Assembly (NCBI GenBank): GCA_963675035.1
Contig: OY776112.1
Location: 302,633,586 to 302,697,585, forward strand
Reading direction: 5' to 3'
Source: Allygus modestus
Taxonomy: Eukaryota > Arthropoda > Insecta > Hemiptera > Cicadellidae
DNA length: 64,000 nt
This document shows positions 12,617 to 23,602 of the stretch, in pieces. Under the pieces are notes generated by a model. That model searched no databases, had not been told where the DNA came from, and worked only from the letters and a program-made list of their open reading frames with translations. A program made the position numbers and the translations under genes. Position 1 is the stretch's first letter, and every line of letters begins with the position of its first letter.

Positions 12617-12975
12617 ACACAAGTCCACTGAATAAACAAATAATTATGGCTTATATTTGTACTGTTTTTGTACTTTTTACACTGCAAAAAGGAAATTGTG
12701 TATCCTTTTACTTTGGAATTTATAACCAATATAACTGTCGGACTACAGGTATAACCCAAAAATGCAAATTTACTCAAATTAAAAATGTATTATGTAAAGG
12801 TTTTGTCCTCTTTTAATACCTCTATAAATAATGGCTCAGTAATAAAAACAAAGTCGGCTCACAGGTCTATGTAAATAACGCAAGTACCTTCAAATGGAAA
12901 TATTATTATATTCTTTTGTACAAGAAATTACAATATTTGTTAAAACAGTACAAAAATATGCCATAATTGTTCTTT
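12617..12975. repeat. GTAC-rich central spacer of foldback element
   Basis: This lies between two inverted inner borders, GGGGAAATTCGCTAA on the left and AGCGAATTTCCCC on the right. It matches the GTAC-rich repeat at 422-847. Confidence 0.6.
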
Positions 12976-13099
12976 TAGCGAATTTCCCCTATAGGGAAGA
13001 AGCTATTACCGTAAGTCTCATGGTAAGACTTAAGCCCCAGACCATGATAACTTTTTGTTTTGAGATCCCCAGATGCCAAAAACACTATTTGTTCAAATT

Positions 13100-13192
<93 letters not shown>

Positions 13193-14333
13193 GTGAATGC
13201 GATAACTTGAGTAAAAAACGTCCAATTTCGATTAAATTTGGCTCAAATGTGTAAAATGACATTCATGACTTTAAGTTCGAAAACCAGAAAAATCGGACCA
13301 AGAGAAGGGGGGTTTATGGGGTTTTTAAATTTTCCAAAAATCAGTTTTTTGCACTTTTCACCTTAATTTTTTTTTTAAACTTAATTTTGGTTTTGACCAT
13401 GTTATAGAGCTTAAAAAAAACAAATAATTTAGTATTTTGAATTATTAACCTAGGTTAAGTGGTTGCGGAGAAAATCCAAAAAACCTACTCATAAAATCTC
13501 CCATGTTAATCTTATGGGAAAAAGGTTTTTGGCTTTTCCTCAGTTTATTTTAATGTAAACTTCACATTTGCTTTTACCAATCTGTTCAGTTCCACAAAAC
13601 AATCATTTTGGTGTTTAAATTGTGATTCTACGCCCAACCGTTGCAGAGATATTCGAAGTGCTAAACACAGTACGTTGTCCAATGTTATCCTTATGGAGAA
13701 TAAATAAAATTTGATATCTCGATTATTTATTAATGTATGTTGATGAAACTTGGAATGTGGCTTCACGTAGTACTGGTATATTTATATTTGCACAAAAAAT
13801 TGAGTTTTTGGTGATTATTCCCTTAGCAGCAAACCTGCGTACTCAGCCCCCATGTTATTCTTATGGAGAATAAGTCAAATGTATTGACTCCCTTAATTAT
13901 GAACATAAATGAATAAAACTTGGTATATAGCTTCACTTGATTGAGTTATATTGATAATTGCATAAAAACCCATTTTTTTCCTTGTTGCAGCAACCCTGCT
14001 TACTCAGCCCCATGTTATTCTTATGGAGAATCACTAAAATGTTATATAGCGCTTATTTATGCTTGAATATTGATTACACTTGGTATGTGGCTTCGCCTAG
14101 TTAAATTCTATTTATATTCGCATAAAAACCAAATGTTTTTGTTCCTTATTTCAGCAAACCTACGTACTCATTACCAATGTTATTCTTATGAAGAATAATT
14201 AAAATCCCTTATGTGAATATATTTTTATGAAACTTGATATGCGGCTTTATGTGGTATTAAGACATATATTATGCATTGGAAATTCGCTGAGTACGCAGGT
14301 TTGCTGCGACGGGGGTATTTATACTTGTGTTTT
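12976..14333. repeat. Foldback-family right arm
   Basis: The arm begins at AGCGAATTTCCCC and ends at GCTGCGACGGGGGTATTTAT. In order it holds a TA then long GT tract (about 13,095-13,191), an inner block, and at least four monomers of about 165 bp. Each monomer has TTATTCTTATGGAGAATAA and a GATGAAACTTGG-like word. The arm is inverted relative to 848-1249 plus 11,702-12,616. Confidence 0.75.
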
Positions 14334-15190
14334 TTAGTTAGACCTGTGAGCCGACTTTTTTATATCTATCAAAGAGCTCTTATTTGAAAGGTACAAAAAT
14401 TGTAATTTGTGGTACAAAAGAGTATAAAAATAGTACAATAATATTGCATAGTTTGTTTTCCATTTTAAGGTACTTGGGTTTTTTACATAGACCTGTGAAC
14501 CAACTTTGTTTTTATTACTGAGCCATTATTTTGGTGGTAAAAAAGAGTAGAAGATTATGATATAATTAGCTTTTAATTTTAGAAAACTTGTGTTTTTGGG
14601 CTAGACCTGTAGTCCGACTATTGTATTGGTTATAACTCTCAAAGTAAAGGGGTACAACATATTCTTTTTGTGGTACAAAAAGATACAAAAACAGTACAAA
14701 AATAAGCCACAATTGGTTTTTTATTCAGTGGACTTGAGTTCTTTAGTTAGACCTGTGAGCCGACTTTTTATATCAATCACAGAGCTCTTATTTGAAAGGT
14801 AACATTTTTTAATTTGCAGTACAAAAGAGTACAAAATTAGTGCAATAATGTGGCATAGTTTGATTTCCATTTTAAGGCACTTGTGTTTTTTACATAGACC
14901 TGTGAGCCGACTTTGTTTTAATTACCAAGCAGTTATTTTGGTGGTGCAAAAATTTTGTTTGGTTGTACAAAAATTTCTTTTGGTGGTACAAACATTTCTT
15001 TTGGTGGTACAGAAAGAGTACAAAATTATGATATAATTAGTTTTTAATTTGAGTAAACTTGTGTTTTGGGCTAGACCTGTAGTCCAACTTTTATATTGGT
15101 TATATCTTCCAAAGTAAAGTGGTACAAAATTTTATTTTTGCTGCACAAAAAAGGTACAAAAATAGTACAAAATTCTGATATAAGTTTTAT
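14334..15190. repeat. Two tandem copies of the GTAC-rich repeat (about 410 bp each)
   Basis: AGACCTGTGAGCCGACTTTT recurs at about 14,341 and 14,750, each followed by similar GTACAAAA-rich sequence. This gives a period near 410 bp. The segment is inverted relative to 422-847. Confidence 0.65.
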
Positions 15191-18100
15191 TATGAAAAAT
15201 CAATGTCAGCTCACAGCCCTAGGTAGATCTCTACATGTTATATAGTAAAGAGTTTGAATCACTTGTTATGCCCACGTTTGCTGAATCACCGAAGAAAATA
15301 ACATATGATAGTAATATTAAGGTATAGGTTATAAGCTTAGTGCTTTTTAACATCATATACTAATATGCTATATAACTGTGTCTTATAACAATAGCATACT
15401 CAAATTTGATACAGCGGATTTTCCTTTTCATTATACATATTCCAAAATCAGCACTTTAAATACATAGAAAAAGTTATCTATTACTTTGAAGGTGGTAAAT
15501 AATATTTATCATTGTAAATCAAATTTTAGTTCTATCCGTGTGGCTGGTAGAAAATTAGTGGTCTGCTAATAAGTCTGATTTGTATGTTTGTAATTTTCTG
15601 AGTATTTCGTTTTTTTTTTTTTTTTTTTTTTATATATATTATGAATCAGAGATGTCGACATTATCGTGTCACCTAAATGTCTATTCGTCAATGTCTATTT
15701 CTCTGTCTGCACTCCATGAGCCAACTTGTGTCTGGTTTTTTTACAGTTAGACTATAGCTAATTAGATGAAACTCTTCTCTATTGATATGTGGAGTAAGAT
15801 TTCAACTGTAAATTTTAATAAATACAAATTTGAACAATAATAATATGGACTTTTAATCTTATTACTGAGCACAAGCAGATTTTTTCAACAGCAAGATCTA
15901 AAAGATATTATACTGAACCTATTTTTATGGTTTACAAATACCTGTGTTTCGCACACATGATTAAAATTCCTGCTGCAACTACATCGATCTGCAAATGATC
16001 TCATCCACTAAACTTATTGCCCATAACAATAACATTGCAACTTTAAGGGTCTCTATATAAATTTGAACAACAAGTGTTTTGGGCACCTCGTGTGAGACTT
16101 CCACTGGACTGATTTACACGCGGGTGGTGTCAAATGAAAGGAAATAAGCTCTATATTTGCACATTGTACCTTAAATGTTGGTACCTAGTCGATAACTATT
16201 TAAAAAACGAGATTAAAAGTTTTCTTATGGAAATTTAACATGGGGTAAAATTTCAACTTTGCACCTCTTTGGTTAGTTTATTTGAGGTTTCCACTGAACC
16301 ATTTTACACACGGTTTGTTTTAAATGAAAGATCAATCTCTATGTTTGCAAAATGTACCTAAATTTTTGAAATAATATCATTTAGAATATCAAAAAAGAAC
16401 TTTTTAAAACCTATTTTATCACTATTTTAAGTTTATTTAACCAGCTGATTATTAAAACACGTATAATATGTAATTAAGAACAGGCAAGTATCAAATGGAA
16501 TCAACTGGCTCAAAAAAAATCAATAGAGGCCAGTATCTTTCAACGATACATGTATTGCAATTACTAAAGTCGATTCAGGTTGACTCAAAGAAGAAGACAA
16601 TATTATTTATCATTTTTTGCAATTATTACGGTATTAATTGAGACAATCTATATACAATGTACACATAACCTTTAAAGTAGTGAATCCCGTTTTATTTACT
16701 TTTAGTTTCGCTTCTTGAGCTGAGATAAACAATAGTGCTGACTCTCATAGGCCTATTATTTCTCCGTGACTCCATGAGGGGATTTATTCAACCCATCAAA
16801 TGTCAAAACTTTTGTTTTGTAAACAATTTATGAAAAACAAATCCAGCTATTGGCAAAAGTTTCAGACCAGGACTAGGTTTAATAAGTCTGTAAACGCTAT
16901 AAAACGATCCAATAAGCGTGATTACATAGAATATGTTTTATAGTCTTCACTTGACGATAATTATCTGCGATCTATCATGTTCGAGGTGTACAAAGACAAC
17001 TCCTTCAAATTTGGCACGTGGATTTTTCATTTCATTACATATACTCCAAAATTACCTTTTTAAAAATAGAACAGTAAATCCAGCTGTTCAAATTCGAGCA
17101 AATTGTTTTTGGATTTTGGGAATATCCAGCTCATATCGTCTTATCAGTTTACATTGAGATTCCATTCCAGAAGTTTTCTACAGCTGATCTTTCTTCAATA
17201 CTGTTTGTTAGTATCAACAGCTGTTCTTAAAAGTTATCTATTATACTAATTCCCAAAGGAATTTCTTGTGTACAGCAAAACTCTTTTATTTATGAACCGA
17301 TTTTGATGATCGAGGTGTGGTGCCAAATTAAAGGGATTTCTCTGTAGAAGTCATGGAATAACTTTTGTCTCCCTCAGTTCAATGTGCTTCGCCCCATTGG
17401 ACTTTAAAGTTTCCATGTTGTTCTTATATGAGCAATATGTTTAATAGATCAGAAACAGATGTAGTTGCAGCAACTATTTTAATCAGCTGTTAAAATTCTT
17501 TGTGCGAAGCACTGGTAATCAGCTTGTTATTTCTATTCTTCCATAAGATTAACACTGGAACTTTGAAAGCCCAGTGGTCAAAGCCCTGAAGGTGGATGTC
17601 TTCCAAACCCCAAAAGGCACATCTAGGCACCAAGGGCTTTCAAATAACACATCAGCCATAATTTTAAACCTAATAGTTTCGCCGGTAGCCTGTTCACGAA
17701 AATCGCCTTATATTTCAATTAAATTTTTTAAACAGATTTTTTACAAAGGATAGAAAATTCCATATGCTGGAATGCTGCAATCTACGAGGATAATCGTGAA
17801 CTACCCTAAGAACTTATTTGCAATGTATACATAACTGATAAGTATGGGTACGCTTATAGAAAAACTATTTATAGTGATAACTCTGCCTCCCAAACACAGA
17901 TAGAGTCACAATCGCATGTTTGACTCTATTCAGACTGTATTTAAGTGTTTACGGATAATGTTAGTTGTTAAAATCCTAATAGCTAGCTAAAATATATAGG
18001 CAGGAATCTGTTACTTATTGGTTATAACCAAATATAGTCATTTTGACGTTTTAAAGGTAAACAGTAGCGCGCGACTGGACCAAGGTGAATTAGTATCGAA

Positions 18101-18760
18101 TACAAGGGTACCATCGAATACTTACCCTTAATAATGTATTCGTCGAATTTCGCCGGGTCACCAACTAGTATTTGTTAATTGATGACGAAACAAAGTGAAG
18201 GAATCGATGGATTACCAGAGACAATGATTCGTTGTCCGTGAGTGTGTGGATGTGTGTGTTCGTAATGCAATAACGTGAAAACGGCTGCATGGATCGCTTA
18301 ATTTTATATAACCGTTTTCGAGTAAACTTTACACTTCCAGTTCAAAATTTGATCACATTAGTTTAACGTTTTTTAATAACTAACTTTTAAAAGTTGTATA
18401 ATTTCTATAAGGTAAATCATTGGACAAAAATTACCTTTAGTAAAGTGCGAGATGCTAATAAAATATTGTTTCGTAATGACGAAAAACTACTTACAAATGA
18501 TCGTATTTATATGTTTTATGATTAAATCATTAAATTACTCTCTGTTTAATATAAGTTAATTCAATTTATGAAACGTTTTTGAAATTTTTAGATAAAAAAC
18601 TAATACCAGTTTTTACAAATAAAGATAACGTTCTCCTATAATGTGAGTTATGTGAGTAAGTTAATAGTTTATCCGCTAGATTGCGGGAAATTCACTAATA
18701 AAAATGTATGATACCTTAAAACTGTGAACTTAAAACTTAAAGAGATACATCCACACTTAC
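15191..18760. other. No gene recognised; degenerate repeat pair and poly-T
   Basis: A poly-T and TA tract lies at about 15,609-15,640. At about 16,060-16,380 two diverged units share phrases such as GACTTCCACTGGAC/GGTTTCCACTGAAC and TCAAATGAAAG, with a period of about 185-190 bp. TTTATGAACCGATTTTGATG at 17,291 matches the phrase shared by the other repeat families. The remaining frames are short and unconvincing. Confidence 0.4.
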
Positions 18761-18881
18761 CTTTCACTTTTAGGTCTTCAGCTTCCTTGTCCTTGTCCTT
18801 TGTAGACATAACTCCTAGGTTTGTTTTCAAACTCTGACCTACTTCTGAATGAATGTTTGATTCATTTTCATCCATGTTCAT
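18761..18881 (-). CDS. Candidate first coding exon of a host gene
   Basis: On the minus strand an ATG at 18,881 in good context (AAAAATGAAC) opens about 40 codons. They are very rich in Asp, Glu, Lys and Asn, beginning MNMDENESNIHSEVGQSL. The exon ends at a strong donor, AAAG followed by GTAAGTGTGG. The composition looks like a disordered, charged N-terminus. The next exons would lie to the left but none was recognised before 15 kb. The product is unknown. Confidence 0.4.
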
Positions 18882-19529
18882 TTTTACTGGGTTACATATG
18901 AGTTAGTCATTGTGCTTGTACCTGCTTTATCTAATCTCTACACTTTACAGATAACAAGCCTGATGAAAACTCTCTTAGCACCTAACAGCACCCCCCTCCC
19001 CCCCTAGAAGAAATAAACATTTGTCAGTGCAAACTAAAAATTAAATCAGTCACTGGTGCAATCAATTTTACATATTTTTGAATTAATTATTTGATTGTAA
19101 AAAATATTTAGCATGACCTTGAATCAATGGCTCCAGGTCCAACTATTTTGATCCTTTTATTATTGTTAATCTTAATCCACAATTTTATCTTATAGCTAAG
19201 CTTTAATACGAGCAATGTCTGTTGGTTTGAAAAATTTATCTCTGAATCCAGTGAAAGGATTTCACTTAAACTTTCTGATTAGGGTCTTAACATTAAGCTT
19301 TATTATTTATGGGACTCAAAAATCAATTGATTGGTGAAAATGTAAATCCCGCATAAACTTTTTAGACTTATGTAGTTTTAAATAAAAACAAAAGAATCAT
19401 AAGCGCTGTTCATAAACAACCTCTCAACTACAGTTTAAATGAGGTTTTTTATGGCTGTTTATAGTTAGTTTGAAAAACAATGAGTTCGCACGCAGCACGC
19501 TGACGTGAGGGAAGTGAATTTCCATTTAA
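18882..19529. other. No gene recognised; possible promoter side of the 18.8-kb exon
   Basis: This is AT-rich sequence with a C-tract near 18,992-19,004. No repeats were matched to the rest of the window. Confidence 0.4.
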
Positions 19530-20127
19530 AAAACTATAAAAACTCAAAATCAGTTAAAAACATACAATTATTCCAACTTTTATTCAAATCTGAAAACATT
19601 GATTTTTTGGCTGTTCTGATGCTCCTGGTTCTAGTTACCTGCAATGCTGGGAATACAATTTTGCGCATTATAAGGTTAGGAGAAGGTCCAGTCAGGCTTT
19701 AAAGTAGGCGTGAGGTTGTTGGGGATGATAATAGTACACCAACAAATGAATAACAGGCTTTTCTAATGTAAAATCCCCATAAGACAACGTACTGTGTTTG
19801 GTCGATACACATTTTCTTTAATAACTCGGTAAATATTTATGCTAGAATGACGAGAGAGGGCTTAAAACTTTCGCCTCTCCAATTCCCATCTTTTTACATG
19901 CATTTATTTTACATATGGGGCTTTTCTGACCCTTTTTGGGCCCAAAAACTCCAAATTTGAAAGATTAATCCCAAAAAAGGGGGTTTAGAGTTGTCCGATT
20001 GTTTTGCCCAACGAACTTGTCCAACTGATTACAGAAAGGAACGTCCCTACCAAATTTGAAGTAAATCGGACAAAAAATGCGACCGCTAGAGTGCAAACAC
20101 ATATATATATATATATATATATATGTC

Positions 20128-20163
<36 letters not shown>

Positions 20164-20290
20164 CAATTTTGAACGACCCCCCAAAACGTGTTCAGGGGGT
20201 CACGTTAGGAACTTCTATGGTGGTCCCGGGCTTAAGTTTCACCGTGCGGGTCATGCTAATAGTTCACTTTCCAAAGGAAATTCACTAACA
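19530..20290. repeat. Dispersed repeat family C, copy 2
   Basis: This is a close relative of 4,720-5,427 in the same orientation. It carries a longer TA tract (about 20,101-20,163) and the same end GGAAATTCACTAA. Confidence 0.75.
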
Positions 20291-20391
20291 AGAGTTTTAT
20301 ATTTGTAATTAACTGTAGTTAAAACTGTACTATATTTACTTTTACTTTAAATGTCATATTGTTAATTTTAATTGTTATTTTGTATGTTTTA

Positions 20392-20945
<554 letters not shown>

Positions 20946-21460
20946 AGTAGGGGGCATTAGATGGGCGTGAACCAGCAGCAAACAGCAGTTATCCACTGTG
21001 GATCAACCCCCCCCCCCCCGTCACGTGACCCCGGTCGTCGACCCCCCCCCCCGTCACGTGACCCCGGTCGTCGACCTCCCCCCCCCCGACGCCCCCCCCG
21101 TCACGTGACCCCGGTCGTCGACCCCCCCCCCCGACGCCCCCCCCCCCCCGACGCCCCCCCCCCGGTCGTCTGCGGCACTTTTCGTGATGAGGAAAAAACT
21201 TTCGAAAATTAATAACTAGCCTATTTATCCACCGATTCCCACGGGACTTTTTCCAGAGTGTAGGCCTATCCCCAAGGAAGCGAATGACGAAAGAACCCCA
21301 TAGATCCGTCATCAAACAAGGCCGCTATTAATTTATAACCGCGTTTTCCTTATGGGATCTCAGCTGTTTACCGACCGATTTTGATGAAACTTAACCACAT
21401 GTTAGGCGGCGGTCTAAGTAAACCATCGCTTAAAGAAAATTGAAAATCCACCGTTAAACG
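20946..21460. repeat. Left terminal inverted repeat, outer block
   Basis: This is matched in inverse by about 30,060-30,575. It contains C-tracts alternating with GTCGTCGACC and three copies of the 10-bp palindrome GTCACGTGAC (21,020, 21,053 and 21,100), followed by a conserved unique part and one 142-bp unit. The Pro/Arg and Gly/Arg frames across it are composition artefacts. Confidence 0.8.
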
Positions 21461-21960
21461 GGCTCGCTATTAATTTTTAAACGTGTTTTCCTTATGGGAT
21501 CTCAGCTGTTTACCGTCCGATTTTGATGAAACTTAACCACATATCAGGCGGCGGTCTAAGTAAACCATCGCTTAAAGAAAATTGAAAATCCACCGTTAAA
21601 CGGGCTCGCTATTAATTTTTAAACGTGTTTTCCTTATGGGATCTCAGCTGTTTACCAACCGATTTTGACGAAACCTCACCACGTGTTGGACCATGGCCTA
21701 AGTAAACTATTGCTTAAAGAAAATTGAAAATCCACCGTTAAACGGGCTTGCTATTAATTTTTAAACGTGTTTTCCTTATGGGATCTCAGCTGTTTACCGA
21801 CCGATTTTGACGAAACCTCACCACGTGTTGGACCATGGCCTAAGTAAACCATCGCTGAAAGAAAATTGAAAATACACCGTTAAACGGGCCCGCTAGTAAT
21901 TTTCGAACGCGTTTTCCTTATAGGATCTCGGCTGTTCGCTGACCGAATTTGATGTGACTT
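21312..21960. repeat. Subterminal tandem array, 142-bp units (about five)
   Basis: The word CAGCTGTTTACC or a variant recurs at 21,361, 21,503, 21,645, 21,787 and about 21,929, a constant step of 142 bp. Each unit has TTTTCCTTATGGGATCTCAG, CCGATTTTGATGAAAC and AAAATCCACCGTTAAACGG. The right terminus has only one unit (about 30,060-30,200), so the array expanded on the left. Confidence 0.85.
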
Positions 21961-22400
21961 CGTTACACGTTGTATGCCGGCTTGACTAAACCAAAACTGC
22001 GAGCGGTTCCGCGGCGTCACGTGTCGAGGTGCGTGCTAGGGCCTACGTGACTGTCCCAGCCTGTTTACTCCTCCTCCACTCCACTATCCCTTCACTCCTC
22101 CTCCACTCCGCTACCCCTTCACTCCGCTACCCCTGTTGTGGACCGTGGTGACATCATCTCCATGCCTACGTGACCGTCCGGGCCTGTTTACTCATTAGCG
22201 GTTCCGAGAACTGTTTACTCATTAGCGGTTCCGAGAACTGTTTACTGCTCTCACCGTCTACTGTACGGTACGTAGCAATGTTACTTCAGTGATTGTCATC
22301 GCTTCCTTCATTCAGTTTGTGTTTGGAGCCCAGTGTGTGTAGACGTTCTACTTCAGTGCTGTGCTAGTCTTTACTACACCATATTCCGAGATCTGTTAAA
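21961..22400 (+). promoter_or_regulatory. Inner left terminal repeat: probable promoter and 5' exon of polymerase gene
   Basis: A CTCCTCCACTCC minisatellite lies at about 22,065-22,135. A block containing CTACTGTACGGTACGTAGC (about 22,258) is present again at about 23,000 and, in inverse, twice near the right end (about 29,555 and 29,795). The block ends at a perfect donor, GTAAGT at 22,402-22,407, which has an inverse counterpart at 29,661-29,666. Since both genes begin just inside these copies, I infer that the repeats carry the promoter and a non-coding first exon. Confidence 0.5.
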
Positions 22401-22415
22401 CGTAAGTATATGTAG

Positions 22416-22919
22416 CTGACCAATTCAGAAAAGAAGTAAAGTATGAAGTATATGAAGAAGTCACCGGTTTAGAAGAAAATGGATCCATCAGAAGATGTGA
22501 TATTATTGTCATTGACAGAAAAGTTGATAAATGTTTTATTATTGATCCCACTATACGATTTGAAACAAATCTTGATCAAACCTCAGAAGTACACCAAGAA
22601 AAAAAGAAAATTTATGAACAAACATTTAAATATTTCAATGAAAAGTACAACATAAGAAACTTTGAGGTCATTGGTATTTTAATTGGTGCAAGAGGAACAA
22701 TTCCAAGTTTTGTTCAGGAAATGTGGAGAAGATTTAAATTAGATAACAAAATTTTGACATTAGTTGCACAGACTGCAGTAAAATACTCAATTAGTATATT
22801 AAAAAATCATCTATACAACCAAATTTAAATACCAAAATTTTTGTACAAGTATTCTTTGTCTTGAGGCAATTCACATTGGTGAAAAGATGTTAATTTTTAA
22901 ATAAATTATCTGTATATAT
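22416..22919 (+). mobile_element. 5'-truncated non-LTR retrotransposon inserted in left terminal repeat
   Basis: The corresponding place in the right repeat (29,640-29,660) reads almost directly across, so about 500 bp were inserted here. Similar words flank it (GTATATGTAG on the left, GTATATATAAG on the right), consistent with an imperfect target duplication. It encodes the C-terminal end of a retrotransposon protein. Confidence 0.65.
22423..22828 (+). pseudogene. C-terminal fragment of non-LTR retrotransposon protein (endonuclease-like domain)
   Basis: An open segment of about 135 codons ends at TAA 22,826-22,828. Its pattern RRCDIIVID then FIIDPTIRFE, and later GARGTIPSFVQEMWRRF and LKNHLYN, is what I know from the C-terminal end of many insect retrotransposon proteins annotated R2-type. 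The acidic D...D-P-T core resembles a PD-(D/E)XK, restriction-like endonuclease fold. The reverse transcriptase part is absent, so this is a dead-on-arrival 5' truncation. Function in the host element is unlikely. Confidence 0.6.
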
Positions 22920-23602
22920 AAGTTGTAGTGTGGACCACCTCAGGCTGTTTACTCATTAGCGATAATTACCGCGATTTTGAGAATTGTTCACCGCCTTCTA
23001 CTGTACGGTACGTAGCTATGTTTCTTAAGTGATTGTCATCGCTTCCTTCATTCAGTTTGCGTTTGGAGCTCAGTGTGTGTAGACGTTCTACTTCAGTGTT
23101 GAAGTTGTAGTGTGGAAGACTATTACATTCCCCTTTATAGTAAGATTCTCATTTAAGGTATGATCGTTCAGCAACTTTCAAGTCATAATGTGCAAAGAGA
23201 GGTCTGGCTTGTTAATAGAAGTTGAATAATTTTCATTATGTTTTAGGGAAAACTATTCGTTATTGCTATAGAACAATTTACACGTCATTCCAAATTTCTT
23301 GGAGGAAACCAGTGTACTAACATAAAACGAGGAAACCTGTGTACTAATGTTAGACGTGTCATGGTTTCTAAATCATGTCTATCACGCATCAATGTAAAGC
23401 TTTCATTCTCTAACTTACTATCTTTTCTTTCGTTTTATATAAACTAATTTTAATAAAGGAGGAAACCCGTGCACTAACATTAAATTTGTCATGGCCTTGA
23501 CTCTTGTCTACCAAGCATAAAGTATGTGTTATGTTACCAATGAAGTGTTCTCGTTGCGACTAATTTGTAAATGCAAGAGACTTATCATATCCGTTGTTGC
23601 AG
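22920..23602 (+). promoter_or_regulatory. Second copy of terminal-repeat block and 5' leader/intron of polymerase gene
   Basis: The segment 22,920-23,110 matches both the inverse of 29,525-29,650 and the earlier copy at 22,170-22,345. The stretch 23,110-23,600 contains three GAGGAAACC-type words (about 23,304, 23,330 and 23,460). It ends in a good acceptor, CCGTTGTTGCAG, immediately before the ATG at 23,603, so it is probably the tail of a 5' intron. Confidence 0.45.

Noticed and set aside
12894..13262. Frames of Cys-Val, His-Thr or Tyr-Ile runs (also at 84-373, 7,867-8,157 and 20,319-20,725)
   Set aside because: They are translated GT, CA and TA microsatellites.
20989..21315. Gly/Arg-rich and Pro-rich frames at the element ends
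   Set aside because: They are translations of C-tracts and CGTC repeats in the terminal inverted repeats.
23594..23602. TTG start three codons upstream of the polymerase ATG
   Set aside because: The host is eukaryotic, and the TTG lies within the pyrimidine tract of a splice acceptor. The ATG at 23,603 is the credible start.
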